A DNA stretch of 64,000 nt, from assembly GCF_018143015.1 (NCBI RefSeq), contig NC_054747.1:34129733-34193732 (forward strand). The letters are read 5' to 3'. The stretch comes from Lytechinus variegatus. Its lineage: Eukaryota; Echinodermata; Echinoidea; Temnopleuroida; Toxopneustidae. Shown in pieces: positions 22,901-35,800 of this stretch (within the stretch, counting starts at the first letter, position 1; every line of letters starts with the position of its first letter). The notes beneath the pieces are model-generated. The model saw only the letters and a list, made by a program, of their open reading frames with translations, searched no databases and was not told the origin of the DNA. Both the position numbers and the translations under genes were made by a program.

Positions 22901-25900
22901 GCAATCAGACAACTTTGCCACTCATAAAGTTTAGCAGTTTTCTCCTTTTCTTGCTACTGAAAACGAGAAACGAGAAGGAAATCCACGTGGGTGCGCAAGG
23001 GGACACGCCCCCTTCAATATTTAGAATTACCCAAACATTGCTAAATGGAAGAAAATTGTTGTCTGCGCCACAGGCGTACCTAGGATTTTCCAAGGGGAGG
23101 GGTTTTTTGTAGGATATTTCGTCTGCAAAAAAATTGACAAGCAAAAAAAAAAGGTCTTCAACCAAAAATATAGGATTTCTTACACCCCCCCCAAAAAAAA
23201 TGTCTTCACCCCAAAATCAAGGGTTTCTTACCAGAAAAAAATCTTTTTTTTTCTAAATCATGGATCTTCAACTAGAGAAATCATTCTTTATAAGGTCCTA
23301 ACAAAAGTAGACATGCCCGGTAGAATTGGCATGATCATGCTAACAAATATTTGAAATAAAATAAAATGTAAGAAGAAGAGCTACTCACCAGCGACCCATG
23401 TTCTATCCATTAAGCCTTCTTTCCTCTCCACAACGAAAGTAACAGAAGTCAAGCCCACGGCAAGAAAGAATATGATACTATGAAAAAGAGTAAATTAATA
23501 TATTTTCTAGTCATGTTCTTTTTTTTTCACTTTTATATGTAATTCAATTAGCTTTGGTTAAATGTTTATCATGTATGTTTTATTCTGAATTGTAACAGAA
23601 AACAAGAGTGGGAAAATGATTCTAATCACATCAGATCAATCAAAACTAATTCCGAGTTTAATTCTTACAGTTTTTTTTCCATGTTTCTTTGTATAATGAA
23701 TAGTCCTATCAACATTTTGGGGGATATTTTTTATGTATCCTTAAACATTGTAATAAGGCCATTAATTGATATTCTAGATTATGATTTATTGCGACATTCA
23801 TGAGTCAACCAATGTCCATGAATGTAATTATGCGTATTTATTTTCGATTCATTGTCTAGACTAATCAAATTACAAGCTAACATATATAGTCTTTGTTACA
23901 AATCATACCTATGATCTTTTTCACGCCCCCTCTCTCTCTTTCTATTAGGTCTATTGAACATTTATTTGTGAGACAGATTTTCAACATCTTGTTCTTTACC
24001 TGATGATAACCCCTGCCACCATAAATTCAGTGAAACTTGCATCCAAGCTTCCGTAGATGGGTTCAACGAACTATTGCAATAAGAACATATTGAAAGCATG
24101 AAAGCATATCACACAAATCAATCGATGGAAATGATTTCATTTAATAATAATAATAACATTTGTAGGGCGCTTTATACTGGTGTTTGAAAGCGCACATGTT
24201 GGCAGATTATAATAATATACAGTCAATCGGTCCAAAAAGGATGAGCTTTAAGTAACGATTTGAAAATTTCTACGGAGGGAGCATTTTGGATATGAATTAG
24301 TAGTTTTTTTAAGAATCTACCGACTGTTTACATACAATAAAATATCGTTTAGTATGCATCTAATAAAGGGAATAAGTCCAAAAGTTAATATTCCTGGACT
24401 TGTTTCGGGTCAAGAACAAGAAAATTTCCTTCACAGTAGCAGCAAAATAAAAACATTTTAAAGTGATTCATATAAAGCAAGTTAAGTATACTTTTTGTTT
24501 TCCTTCTGGTAACTTATAGAAGCATGGATGAAGAAATGAAAGGTTTGTATTGGATTGCAATTATGAACGAACAATTATGATTGGTTTCTAGTCAGTAGAT
24601 CTGAACCTATCGGTTTTTAGAGCATATTTGGCAATGTCCAATTACGGTCAGTGTAACATACGGATGTTGTTCAAATCTTTGACTAGGATCCAATCATAAT
24701 TGTTCTTTCATATGGCTCTTTGAAAGAAACTGACAGGCTTCTACTTTATTTCAATCCAGTCAGTTACATTACAGTTATACAGTTTTTACGCATATAATTA
24801 TGTATTAAAATGGCTGAAATGAGAAATCTTAAGAATATTTCCTGTCATCTGCTCACAGTTTCAATTGATTGTCAGAAAATATGGAAATCATTATTGAATT
24901 ATGTGGTCGAAAATCCGTCATGAAGGTATCATTTATACAATGAGAAATTGAATTATTATATTCTACTGTGGAACATGTTCCAATATGAAAGTGGTGTTTG
25001 ATTAATGAAATTTTACCAATGACCGATCACATCTACCTGATTGGCTGATGCCGTTGACAAAATGATGCATAATTACTTGTAATATTTGGGGTATCAGTAA
25101 TCTCCTTTTTAGCCATTCATTATTGAAGTTAGAAGGCATAATTCATGCAACTTGTGACGTCATAACCTATTTGAATACTTACTAAAACTGGTGTCTGCGC
25201 CTGTGCAGGGTTAATTCCATAGTCTTGCAAAGTCAAGGATATAAAATTCTGGATGAGAAAAAAATTAAAGAGAATAGAAGGTTTTTCAAGCGAAAAAATG
25301 TACAAGCAATATCAAAATTTAAAAATCAAAATCTTTGAATACCAGAGGACATTAATATCTCGTATACGCATGGTCCTAATCGTAATACATCTCTAATTGC
25401 ATGAAACTAGTTGAAGGTTTTGAGATTGATAAAAGTTAACAAAATTCCGAAGTGGTTTCGTACAGATGGAATGTCCAGTCAATTAGTAACACGCACTCAT
25501 CGTGCATGATATTATGAACCTCCTTGTGTACCAACAAATGAATAGTGCTTGACGAAGTTTTTTTTTAGTTTAAATGGAGTTAAAACTCGGTTTTTTGTCT
25601 CACCTGCGAAGCAGAGTGAGACTATAGGCGCCGCTTTTCCGACGGCGGCGGCGGCGGCGTCAACATCAAATCTTAACCTGAGGTTAAGTTTTTGAAATGA
25701 CGTCATAACTTAGAAAGTATATGGACCTAGTTCATAAAACTTGGCCATAAGGTTAATCAAGTATTACTGAACATCCTGCATGAGTTTCATGTCACATGAC
25801 CAAGGTCAAAGGTCATTTAGGGTCAATGAACTTAGACCATGTTGGAGGAATCAACATCGAAATCTTAACCTGAGGTTAAGTTTTTGAAATGTCATCATAA

Positions 25901-28900
25901 CTTAGAAAATATATGGACCTAGTTCATGAAACTTGGACATAAGGTTAATCAAGTATCACTAAACATCCTGCATGAGTTTCACGTCACATGACCAAGGTCA
26001 AAGGTCATTTAGGGTCAATGAACTTTGGCCGAATTGGGGATATCTGTTGAATTCCCATCATAACTTTGAAAGTTTATGGATCTGATTCATGAAACTAGGA
26101 CATAATAGTAATCAAGCATCACTGAACATTTTGTGCAAGTTTCAGGTCTCATGATTAAGGTCAAAGGTCATTTAGGGTCAATGAAATTTGGCCGAATCGG
26201 GGTATCTGTTGAATTACCATCATAACTTTGAAAGTTTATTGGTCTAGTTCATTAAACTTGGACATTAGAGTAATCAAGTATCACTGAACATCCGGTGCGC
26301 GTTTCAGGTCACATGACCAAGGTCAAAGGTCAATGAACTTTGGACGAATTGGGTGTATCTGTTGAATTACCATCATAACTTTGAAAGTTTATGGATCTGA
26401 TTCATGAAACTTGTACATAAGAGTAATCAAGTATCACTGAACATCCTGTTCGAGTTTCAGGTCACATGATCAAGGTCAAAGGTCATTTAAGGTCAATGAA
26501 CTTTGGCCATATTGGGTTTTTTGTTGAATAACCATCATATCTCTGTAAGTTTATTTGTCTAGTTCATAAAAAATGGACATAAGAGTAACCATGTATCACT
26601 GAAAATCTTGTGCGAGTTAGAGTAGTATTCAAAGTCAGCACTGCTGCTATATTGAACCACGTGATGCAGGTGAGACGGCCAGAGGCATTCCACTTGTTTT
26701 AATACTACTTTACTGATAAAAGGGATAATGTATTCTCTATAAGACAATTTCGTTCAACTTACGTTGTAAGCTTCTAATATCGTTGTTTGAAGAGTAATAG
26801 CAATTTGTTGATCTGTAATAAAGGAAGAAATTAAATTATAGTATTAATGTTATTTCCTGGTTATTCCAATGATTGCAAGAATGAGTGTTAAACGTCTCAA
26901 TTTTTGTTGCCCGGAGAGTCAATGCCGATAATGAGATTTCAAATAATTCAGGCATCATACGATGGTCACACTTTTAAAGGTTTGGCAAAAATGGCAAAAT
27001 TTTTAACCATCACTGGGCAACATAACTGTCCACACAACCATTGGTAAAAATCTGCCCAAATTGGGTAATAAAAAAACACTAATTGGGTAACATATTTGTT
27101 CATTTTGATAATAATTGCCCAGAATATATATATAATTACACCTCTTTACCATCATAAAACCCAACACAGTGGACAGTTTGTTGCCCAACATTTTAAGTGT
27201 GTACATTATTATTCACTTGTTTGAAAAAGCGAGGGCGATTAAGAAGCAAAAGGGCCTAGCTTATATCGGGGGGGGGGGGGGGGGGGACAGGGTGCCCTTA
27301 GCCGAAATTTGATGCTCTTTTTAAATTGTAATATTTTTTCAAGGAAAGTGCGTTCATCCGGAAATTGTCGTGATCTTTAATCTCTTTTTTTTAATGTCAG
27401 AACTAAAAAGTTCGGGATATGACACAACTTACTAGTTGCATCTAAAGTGACCTTGATGTTGCTTCCATCCAACGTCGCATTATCAATAGTCCCTTGAGCC
27501 GTGAATCTAAATGAACACAATGATGGAAATGGAATTATAGTGAATTGTTTACTTAATAGCAATGTTGTTAAAGATCCAGACCGGACCCAAAAATGAAACT
27601 GACAAATTATATACCAATCGAAAACTTATAATCTACTAAATACAGCAAGGTATGCTCTATGCATATTCACCGCTTCCCAGCTGAGTATTTTGCTTAAGAA
27701 TATTCCAATTATCGGGCTTCGAACCCCGTTTAGAAAATAGGCTTTATTGTGCTTTTCACCTGCCTCGAGACCGTGACGTCACGTTGTGTAAGAAGCGTCG
27801 TGATTCCATAGGTTTGTACACAGAAAAACTTGGTGATTTTTTTGTTTTCCAGATAACGCATTTCATTCTCTTCACTTCTATCACAGAGGGATATCACATA
27901 TATTTTTTCCTACAAGCTTGAATTTATGAAATCTACAGTTTTGAACTAGTTTTTGTCATATTTTATTTCCTGCTTATTTGGCGCAGATTTCAATTCTATC
28001 TGCATTTAGATTATGAATAACAACTTTTCCTGACATAGCAATTTAGGCCCAATAAGAGCCAAACAAAGAAATCACAAAAAAGGTAGTGAATAGTTGTAGG
28101 TTTACAACAATTTGAACAGTGAATAATTTTGAGTGCCATTTTCATCTGAAAACGAAAAAAAAAAATGGATTCATAACATGGAAATGGAAGAAAATACCCA
28201 ATGCTTTTGTACACAAACCTATGGAATCACAACCCTCCAGACACAACGTGACGTCATCATTTCCAGGCGACGTGGGGGTGCTCAATCAAAGCGTAATTTG
28301 GAGGAGCAGTTTCTTTGATTTTTATTTAATATTTTTAACTATTGGAAGGAGATATGTGTAATATTTTTGGTATATTTGTATTGTATGAATCAATACCTTT
28401 ATTTAGATATATGATTGTTTTTACACCGGTCAGGGTCTTTAATGCAAGGTTTGATATAACATTATACAGTTACAAAGCTATTTTTCACCTTTTTTCTTCC
28501 TCTTTTCCTTCTTTCTTTCTCTCCCTCTTCCTTTCTTTCTTTTTCTTTAATTATTAATTTCTTTCTCCCTATCTATCTATCTATCTATCTATCTATATAT
28601 CTATCTATCTATCTATCTCTCTATCTATATATCTATCCACCCATCCATCCATCTATCTATCTATCTATCTATTTATCTATCTATCTATCTCTCTATCTAT
28701 ATATCTATCCACCCATCCATCCATCTATCTATCTATCTATCTATCTATCCATCCATCCATATATCTATCTATCTATCAATCTATCTACCCATCCATCCAT
28801 CCATCTATATATCTATCTAGCTAGCTAGCTAGCTTGCTATCTTTTTAAAGAAAAATCTTTCATTCATTCCTTCTTTCATTAATTCTTTCTCACTTTTGTT

Positions 28901-29845
28901 TCTGAACATCTTAGTCGAACGTTTTACATGCATATTTACCTTTTGAAAAGAAATGTGGTATAATTTTCAGGTATTTCGATGATCCCGTAGTACGCACCCT
29001 CCCTGATGTTATCCAATGCCTCGTCCATTGTATCTACTGGTTTCTATCATATCAAGGGTTAAGAGCAGAAACACAAGTAAGTAACACGAGATTTTTTTAT
29101 GTGTAGATGTTAGATCCCTTGCTACACCATCATCATGCTAACATTACCATTTGCAATATCCATTATTTTTTTAATGACAACCATCTCCGAAATATACATT
29201 CGTAAATCGATTTAAAATTAGTTGAATAAATCGCACACACCTGTATAATTGTCTCATTGGGTAACTGGTTGAGGAACTCCTTACTGAGGACTGGAGGGAT
29301 CTCATGATTAACAACGGCGACAGGAAGGTTCCTTGGGGTACCCCCAATGGCAAGATAGAAGAGACTGACCTCGATGATTGGTACCATGAAGTAAAAGACA
29401 GTTAACCTAAAAAGAAATAGTTGTGTTTTTAAATTGTCCTCATTTTTTTTCTCTGATGGGATTCTACACATTCTTTTTATTCTTCATTTTCTTTATCCTC
29501 CTTTGATTAGAACAGTATAATTTTGAGTATTTTTTCAAACGAAACATAATACTGTTTTTACTCTTGTTGTTGATATAGATTTTTTTTCATATTACCCCTA
29601 TCAAAATGAAGAAAAACACAATATTCGCTATTATGTATGTCATTATCATGATTAAAAGTTGTCATAACTATTCAACCACTATTATCTTAATTATTATCAT
29701 CATTATTATTGTCGTTATTTTTATTATCACTAGTATTAATGTTCTTACCCGGGATTCCTGCCTAGTTTAACTATGTCTTTGACGAAAAGAGCCCACATGC
29801 TCATGAAGCTAGGCAGAAAATGACTCCATTTCCAAGGTAGTTTAT
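19952..29845 (-). CDS. Membrane-domain exons (9-20) of the ABCH-type gene
   Basis: Exon 9 ([21 protein letters not shown]) leads into helix 1 in exon 10 ([21 protein letters not shown]). Exons 10-14 encode the extracellular loop ([20 protein letters not shown] with an N-E-T sequon, then [16 protein letters not shown] with N-Y-T). Helix 2 is in exons 15-16 ([19 protein letters not shown]). Exon 16 carries the cytosolic [12 protein letters not shown] loop. Helix 3 is in exon 17, helix 4 in exon 18, helix 5 spans exons 18-19 ([13 protein letters not shown]), exon 19 holds [14 protein letters not shown], and helix 6 is in exon 20 ([18 protein letters not shown]) with a short basic tail ending HIRR and TAG. 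This topology separates it from true ABCG proteins. Confidence 0.85.
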
Positions 29846-32800
29846 CTAATCAATAAAAACAATAAAATATACTGCTAATAAGATCATTGTATGAAAATAT
29901 ATTGATAATGTATAATCATCATTATTGTTGTTATATAGTGCGTCCCACAAAAAAACGAAACCGAGATTTATCGATGATTTATCATAACTTAGTCACAAAT
30001 ACAATAGACAAATGATCTACCGTTGTAAAGCTTAGAATCTCCTCTTTCATCTAAAGTTTCTTAGATTATTTCTCATTCACGCATGAGTGAGCAAAAACAT
30101 TTTGAAGAGGGGATACCAAAAAGTCATTCGGTGGACTATATCTGGGTTTCAAAAGAAAAACCAAATCTTTTAAAAGTGCAATAGCTGCTCTTTAATTTGA
30201 TACCTCAATTAAAGAAAATTGTCAAGAAATAACAAAGTTCTGGTTATTTGAAATAAGGCTTGAATTTCAATAATTTCATAAAATGAAGAGGGTTTACAGG
30301 CTAGGGTTCAAACTCACTCGACACTCCGTTTTGTTGACGATCAGCCATGCATAAAGTCTTTTGTTAACCGTGCGATAGCTTCTGTGGGGAACCGGTGAAA
30401 ACACATTTGATGAAATTATGGAAATACAAGCATTTTTTCGAGGGAATTTAACTTTTTTACTTCTTGACCATTTTTTGTGTTTAAGGTATCAAATAAAAGA
30501 GCAGATATTGAAATTTTTAGGCATGTGATTTTCTTTTATAAATTCAGATACCCCCCGCCAAATGGTGTTTTTTGTATCCTTTCTTCAAATTGTGTTTGCT
30601 CACTCATGCGTAAGGAATAATCTAAGTAACATCAGATGAAAGAGGAGATTATAAGCTTTACATTGGTAGGCTTTTAATCTCGGTTTCGTTTTTCTTGGAC
30701 GCACTTTATATTATGTATGTATATATATGGTTGTAATACTTTATAATGTTTATTTCCATCATATCATGGAGCTTTTGCTTTAAATACAAAAACGATATTA
30801 TTCAAGAGCTTCAGTAAACAAAAGCAAATAGTGCGAAATGTTCATATTACCGTAATGGTACTTTGGGATGCCAGACTTGGTTCCAGCTCGAGATCTACCT
30901 ATGACGTCATCGGTAGGTTCAACCGCAGGGGTCACGTGATTGAATGTCGGGTTGGTGTACGAGAGGCAATGCCCATTGGCCACTCCGTTTGGGGCTCCGT
31001 TCGGTGTTCCGTTGGGGAGCAGGAGGGTGGTCTCCTCCGTCATGTCGGTAGGCAAGGCGACCTCGACGTGGGATGGCGTGTCCATGTCAATTACGACGTC
31101 GACAGCCTCGTCACCCTATGAGGAATAAAAAACCCCGAGCTGACGTAATGAGCGGATTTAGGTTTTTAGAAGGTTGGTGCTGGATTTTTTTTTTTTTTTT
31201 TTTTTTGGGGGGGAATGCCCACACTGTTAAAAAACCCATGATTTTACCGAAAAAAGAAGATTTTGCAGAAAGCAATAACAGAATCATTCTGTAAATTCAT
31301 AAAACAGGAATTATTCTGCAATCTAACAGGACAGGTCTGTTTAAAAAGTGGAAAAGGGTGTTTTATTTAAGGAAATTTGTAAGGTTCCATACACCAAATA
31401 CCAATTTCCTGTAAGATTATGCAATCTGGTAAGATCACAGGTGTTCTCGAGACTCTGCTGCAGGAACTTCTTCTATTTTAAGGATAAATTTTCTAAAAGT
31501 GCACACTCAAATCCCTCCTTCACTGTATCGCCTCTTTTTCCAAATTATTAAATACATTCGAAAAGGACAATAAACATGATAAATACGTTGAAGGACTTGC
31601 TATTTCATTGTTTGACTTGTATAATAGTTTTGACCGGTCACCTTAAGTATCATATGAATCAATTAAATATTGATATGATTAATGCCTGGTTGAAATATTG
31701 TTTAGATTACGAATTATGAAATGATGAAATAGGGTGGGATGGGTGTTTAGCATATATTGAAAGGGGCAATTTGAGAATATCAGCTGATACGAAAGAGGGT
31801 GTGGCCTCTCTTGAGCTTTTATAGGTAAAAAAGATGTCTTTTTCAAGGTAGGGCACGTTACGTACGTAACATGATTAGGTTGTCAAAAACACAAAAAATA
31901 ATTTAAAAAGGGTATCTATTTTACTAGGAAAGTTACGTGTTTAGGGTCGAATTTTCGGGGATGGAAGGTAGGGCCGTAAGAAACCAGATGGTGTGCAAAG
32001 GTAAAACCGACGACTGACGGACCCGTGACAACAATAAATCGCTGTACTTGTTGAGGGGTTTATTTCAAGGAATACTTACCAAGAGTATTGTTTTGTTTTC
32101 AATACTTGTTAAGGGTAGGGTTTAAGACGCCAATACTTGTTAAGGGGTGCATTTTCAGAATATGGAAAATACGTGTTTAGGGTGCTTTTGGAGACCTTAT
32201 GGTCGCGCATGGTATTCACTCGTCAATGGAAGTGGCTCCCCGGGCTATAAGATTATAATTTGCTGAAATAAGATTCAATAAAACTCCCAGTATAGCTGTA
32301 TTTTGGAAGCTCAGTCAATAAATGTGCAATCGAATCGAAGCATAAACACTATGCTATACCATGGAGCTACTATGATTATACCTATTTCAGGGGCCCGTTT
32401 CATAAAAGGACTTGCAACCATTGTAACTCTTCCATTATGGCAACTACCATGGCAAAAGGGCTCAACAGCCAATCAGAATCAAGGTTGCCATGGTAGTTGC
32501 CATAATGGCAAAGTCAAAACGATTGCAAGTTATGAAACGGGCCACTGATATTATATATTGAAAAAAATAAATTTATGACATGAGACAATAACCTTAATAA
32601 TTTATGCGTACAGGCTGGTTGATGGACATCACCAGATATTTGGTTAACACGAGAAATGGTGTCTCTTTCCCCATAATATATGGAAGCACGGACGCACATA
32701 ATGAATTCAGATATCTCGTGGGGCATCCCCACTAACCAAAAAAGCCTTTAATACTCACGTTTGATCCCGTCTCCTGTGCGTCCGCCATGCATAGTTTAAG

Positions 32801-35800
32801 GAAGATTCCTTCAAGCGTCTAAAAGAATGAGATACAACGAATAAGAATACTTATTGAAACACGTAAATCCGGCATTCATCCACCTTTCCATTATCGAATA
32901 TTGCGAGTATATGTTTTACATTCGCAAATTATGCTTGATTAAGGGGTTAGATTTAGATTTTATTCCCGTTCAACAAAATAAACAAAATATAATCGAAGTT
33001 ACAGACAGTTCAATTGGTTCTATCACTTGGGTTCTAATAAGTTTAGGGTTTTTCTATCTATTGTATCTGAATAAAATTTCATCCATCTTGATACATTGTT
33101 TTAAAGATAGACTAGTGAATGTAAAAATGGCTTTTAATCAATAAAAAATTGTGACGGCGGAGATGGAGGTGATGATTGTTGCACTACATGCTGGTGTGTG
33201 TGTGGATAAGGGTGTGTGGGTAGGAGGGTGAGCGCGTTTGTGTATGGTGTGTAAGATATTTTCACATGGTGTGTGTGTGTGTGTGTGGGAGGGTGAGCGC
33301 GTTTGTGTAGGGTGTGTGTGTGATATTTTTACGAGGTGTGTGTGGGTGTGCGTGTGTGTGTTTGAGGGTGAGCGCGTTTTGTAGGGTGTGTGTGATATTT
33401 CATATATTTCCAGGGGTGGGAATTGGAAAATTCCACCTTCTTGATAAATAACCGATAAATTAAAACAGCAATATTTTTAAAACTACACTGCGCTCAAAGT
33501 TAATTTCTTACCGGTAGATTGTGCGTTTCTAATAGAGACTGCGGAGAATCTTCTGACAGTATCTTCCCATTTCTCATCAGTCCAACCTATAAAAGCAAAG
33601 TAACAAGACACCATAATGATTGCAATGTAAAAGTTTTATATTGCATTTCTAGTTCAATCGTCTAATTGCTACACTATTCGGTAGGTATTGCCATAAGTAA
33701 AATTGCATTTTCTCACTTGATATTACTAAACGAGACCGCCCTTTAACATAAAAACAATAAATCTACACTGAATATGTCTCTGTTCCCGTGATTGAGAGTT
33801 TTTGCACGCGACGTACGGAGGATTCAGGAACATAGAAAATGTATTATCAAATGTCTTTCATGACAAAGAATAGCCAAAAAGTTTTGTTGAAATTGGTAAA
33901 TCAAAACGCCATTTTCGTCCTTGACTCTAGACAAAGAACATGTTAGCAATTTTTTGTCGACTCCGAAACTAAAGACGAAACTGTTGTTCTGGTTTACCAA
34001 TTAGATTTTGATTTGATTTGTTGTTTTCTTCTGATTCATAACATTCGTATACAATACAATTTTCATTACGTAGCAAACATATATTGCTAATCGATTTTGG
34101 TATGAATCTTAAAGAGAAAAAAAGTACAAAATAAAAAAGTCATTCAAAACAAATATCATCTACTACCAACAAAGAAAATTTAACATTTACAGTTTGCAGG
34201 AGAGGGATTGTCATAAGCAGATTGCTTAGATGGACATTGCCAATAGATTTAATGTGTACGGAGCGAAAACTCAAATGCTTTTACGGAAAATCAATTTTTT
34301 AAGTCAAACACAAGCCCTAACCTAAACCCAATTCTAATATTCACATAACTAAGAGACAAAAACCCAATCAAAATTTACCCTTCTCCTATCCTAACCTCTT
34401 AAGGTAAATGAGCACGGGATGATTTTTCGCAGGAGCAAATGTCGAATTATCGGCATGGTTATGCCATGTACCAACGTCAAAATCTATGTAAAATTGATTC
34501 CATCATATTTTATTACATAACCAGCTCTCGGATCGTATATATAAAAAGGTGCCAGATTTCTTTTGAAAATGTTAAAAGTCAAGTCCACCCCAGAAAAATA
34601 TTGATTTGAATCAATAGAAAAAAATCAGACAAGCACAATGCTGAAAATTTCATCAAAATCGGATGTAAAATAAGAAAGTTATGACATTTCAAAGTTTCGC
34701 TTATTTTCAACAAAATAGTTATATGAACGAGCCAGTTACATCCAAATGGGAGAGTCGATGACGTCACTCACTCACTATTTATTTTGTTTTTTATTGTTTG
34801 AATTATACAATATTTCAATTTTTACGAATTTTACGATTAGGACCTCCTTGCCTGAAGCACAAAATGTTTAAAAAATGGAATTCCATGTGTTCAAGGAGGA
34901 ATGAAACTTCATTTCACATAACAATGACGAGAAAATAAAAATATTTCATATTTCATATAATCAATTACAAAAGAAATAGTGAGTGAGTGATGTCATCAAC
35001 TCTCTCATTTGGATGTAACTGGCTCGTTCATATAAATATTTTGTTGAAAATAAGCGAAATTTTAAAATGCCATAACTTTCTTATTTTACATCCGATTTTG
35101 ATGGAATTTTCAGTGTTATGCTTGTTGAATTTTTCTCCTTTTATTCAAATCAATTTTTTGTTGGGGTGGACTTGTCCTTTAAGTAAGTGACACATACAGT
35201 GAGCCCTTATAACCCTGATAAATAAAACAAAAAATCAGAAAGAAATGATGAGGTCTCACCATATCTGCATTTCTGGCTTCCTCTATGTAATGGGTGGTCA
35301 AGATGACAGTGGTGTTCTGTTCGGTAGAAAACTTCAATAAGTAGTCCCAAATCCTTAAAAAAAAATCAATGATGACTCACACAGTGAGTTTATTTGCAAA
35401 TCTATTTGTGTATAAGGTCTGAGAAAATGTACTCATTTACCCATATACCGAACACTCTACCTATAGGCATTTACATAATAGTGCATTGGTTTCAAATATT
35501 ACTCTAGCAATTCATATGATAAGTTTGTCATCAGTGATCATAATTCAAAGTATACTTAGTGCCTTAAAAAAACTCTTCTTGACAGAGGCTATTACTAGGC
35601 TATACATCCAAAATTCAATGATAAGCCCCAGTCTTCAATATTTACACTCTCAAACAGTTTACCCAACATTGTGTACAATGGGAACATGACATGCTTGTTG
35701 GCTAAAATGATAGCAAAATTTCCTTGTCCATTTTACGCTATGTGTTGCGTTGACATTTACCCTTGCATTTCACCTAATATGAGGGGGGGGGGGGGATTAT

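Noticed and set aside
30831-31128. Plus-strand open frames at 30.8-31.1 kb
   Set aside because: They are antisense to linker exon 8 of the ABC gene, which has splice sites and matching phase on the minus strand.
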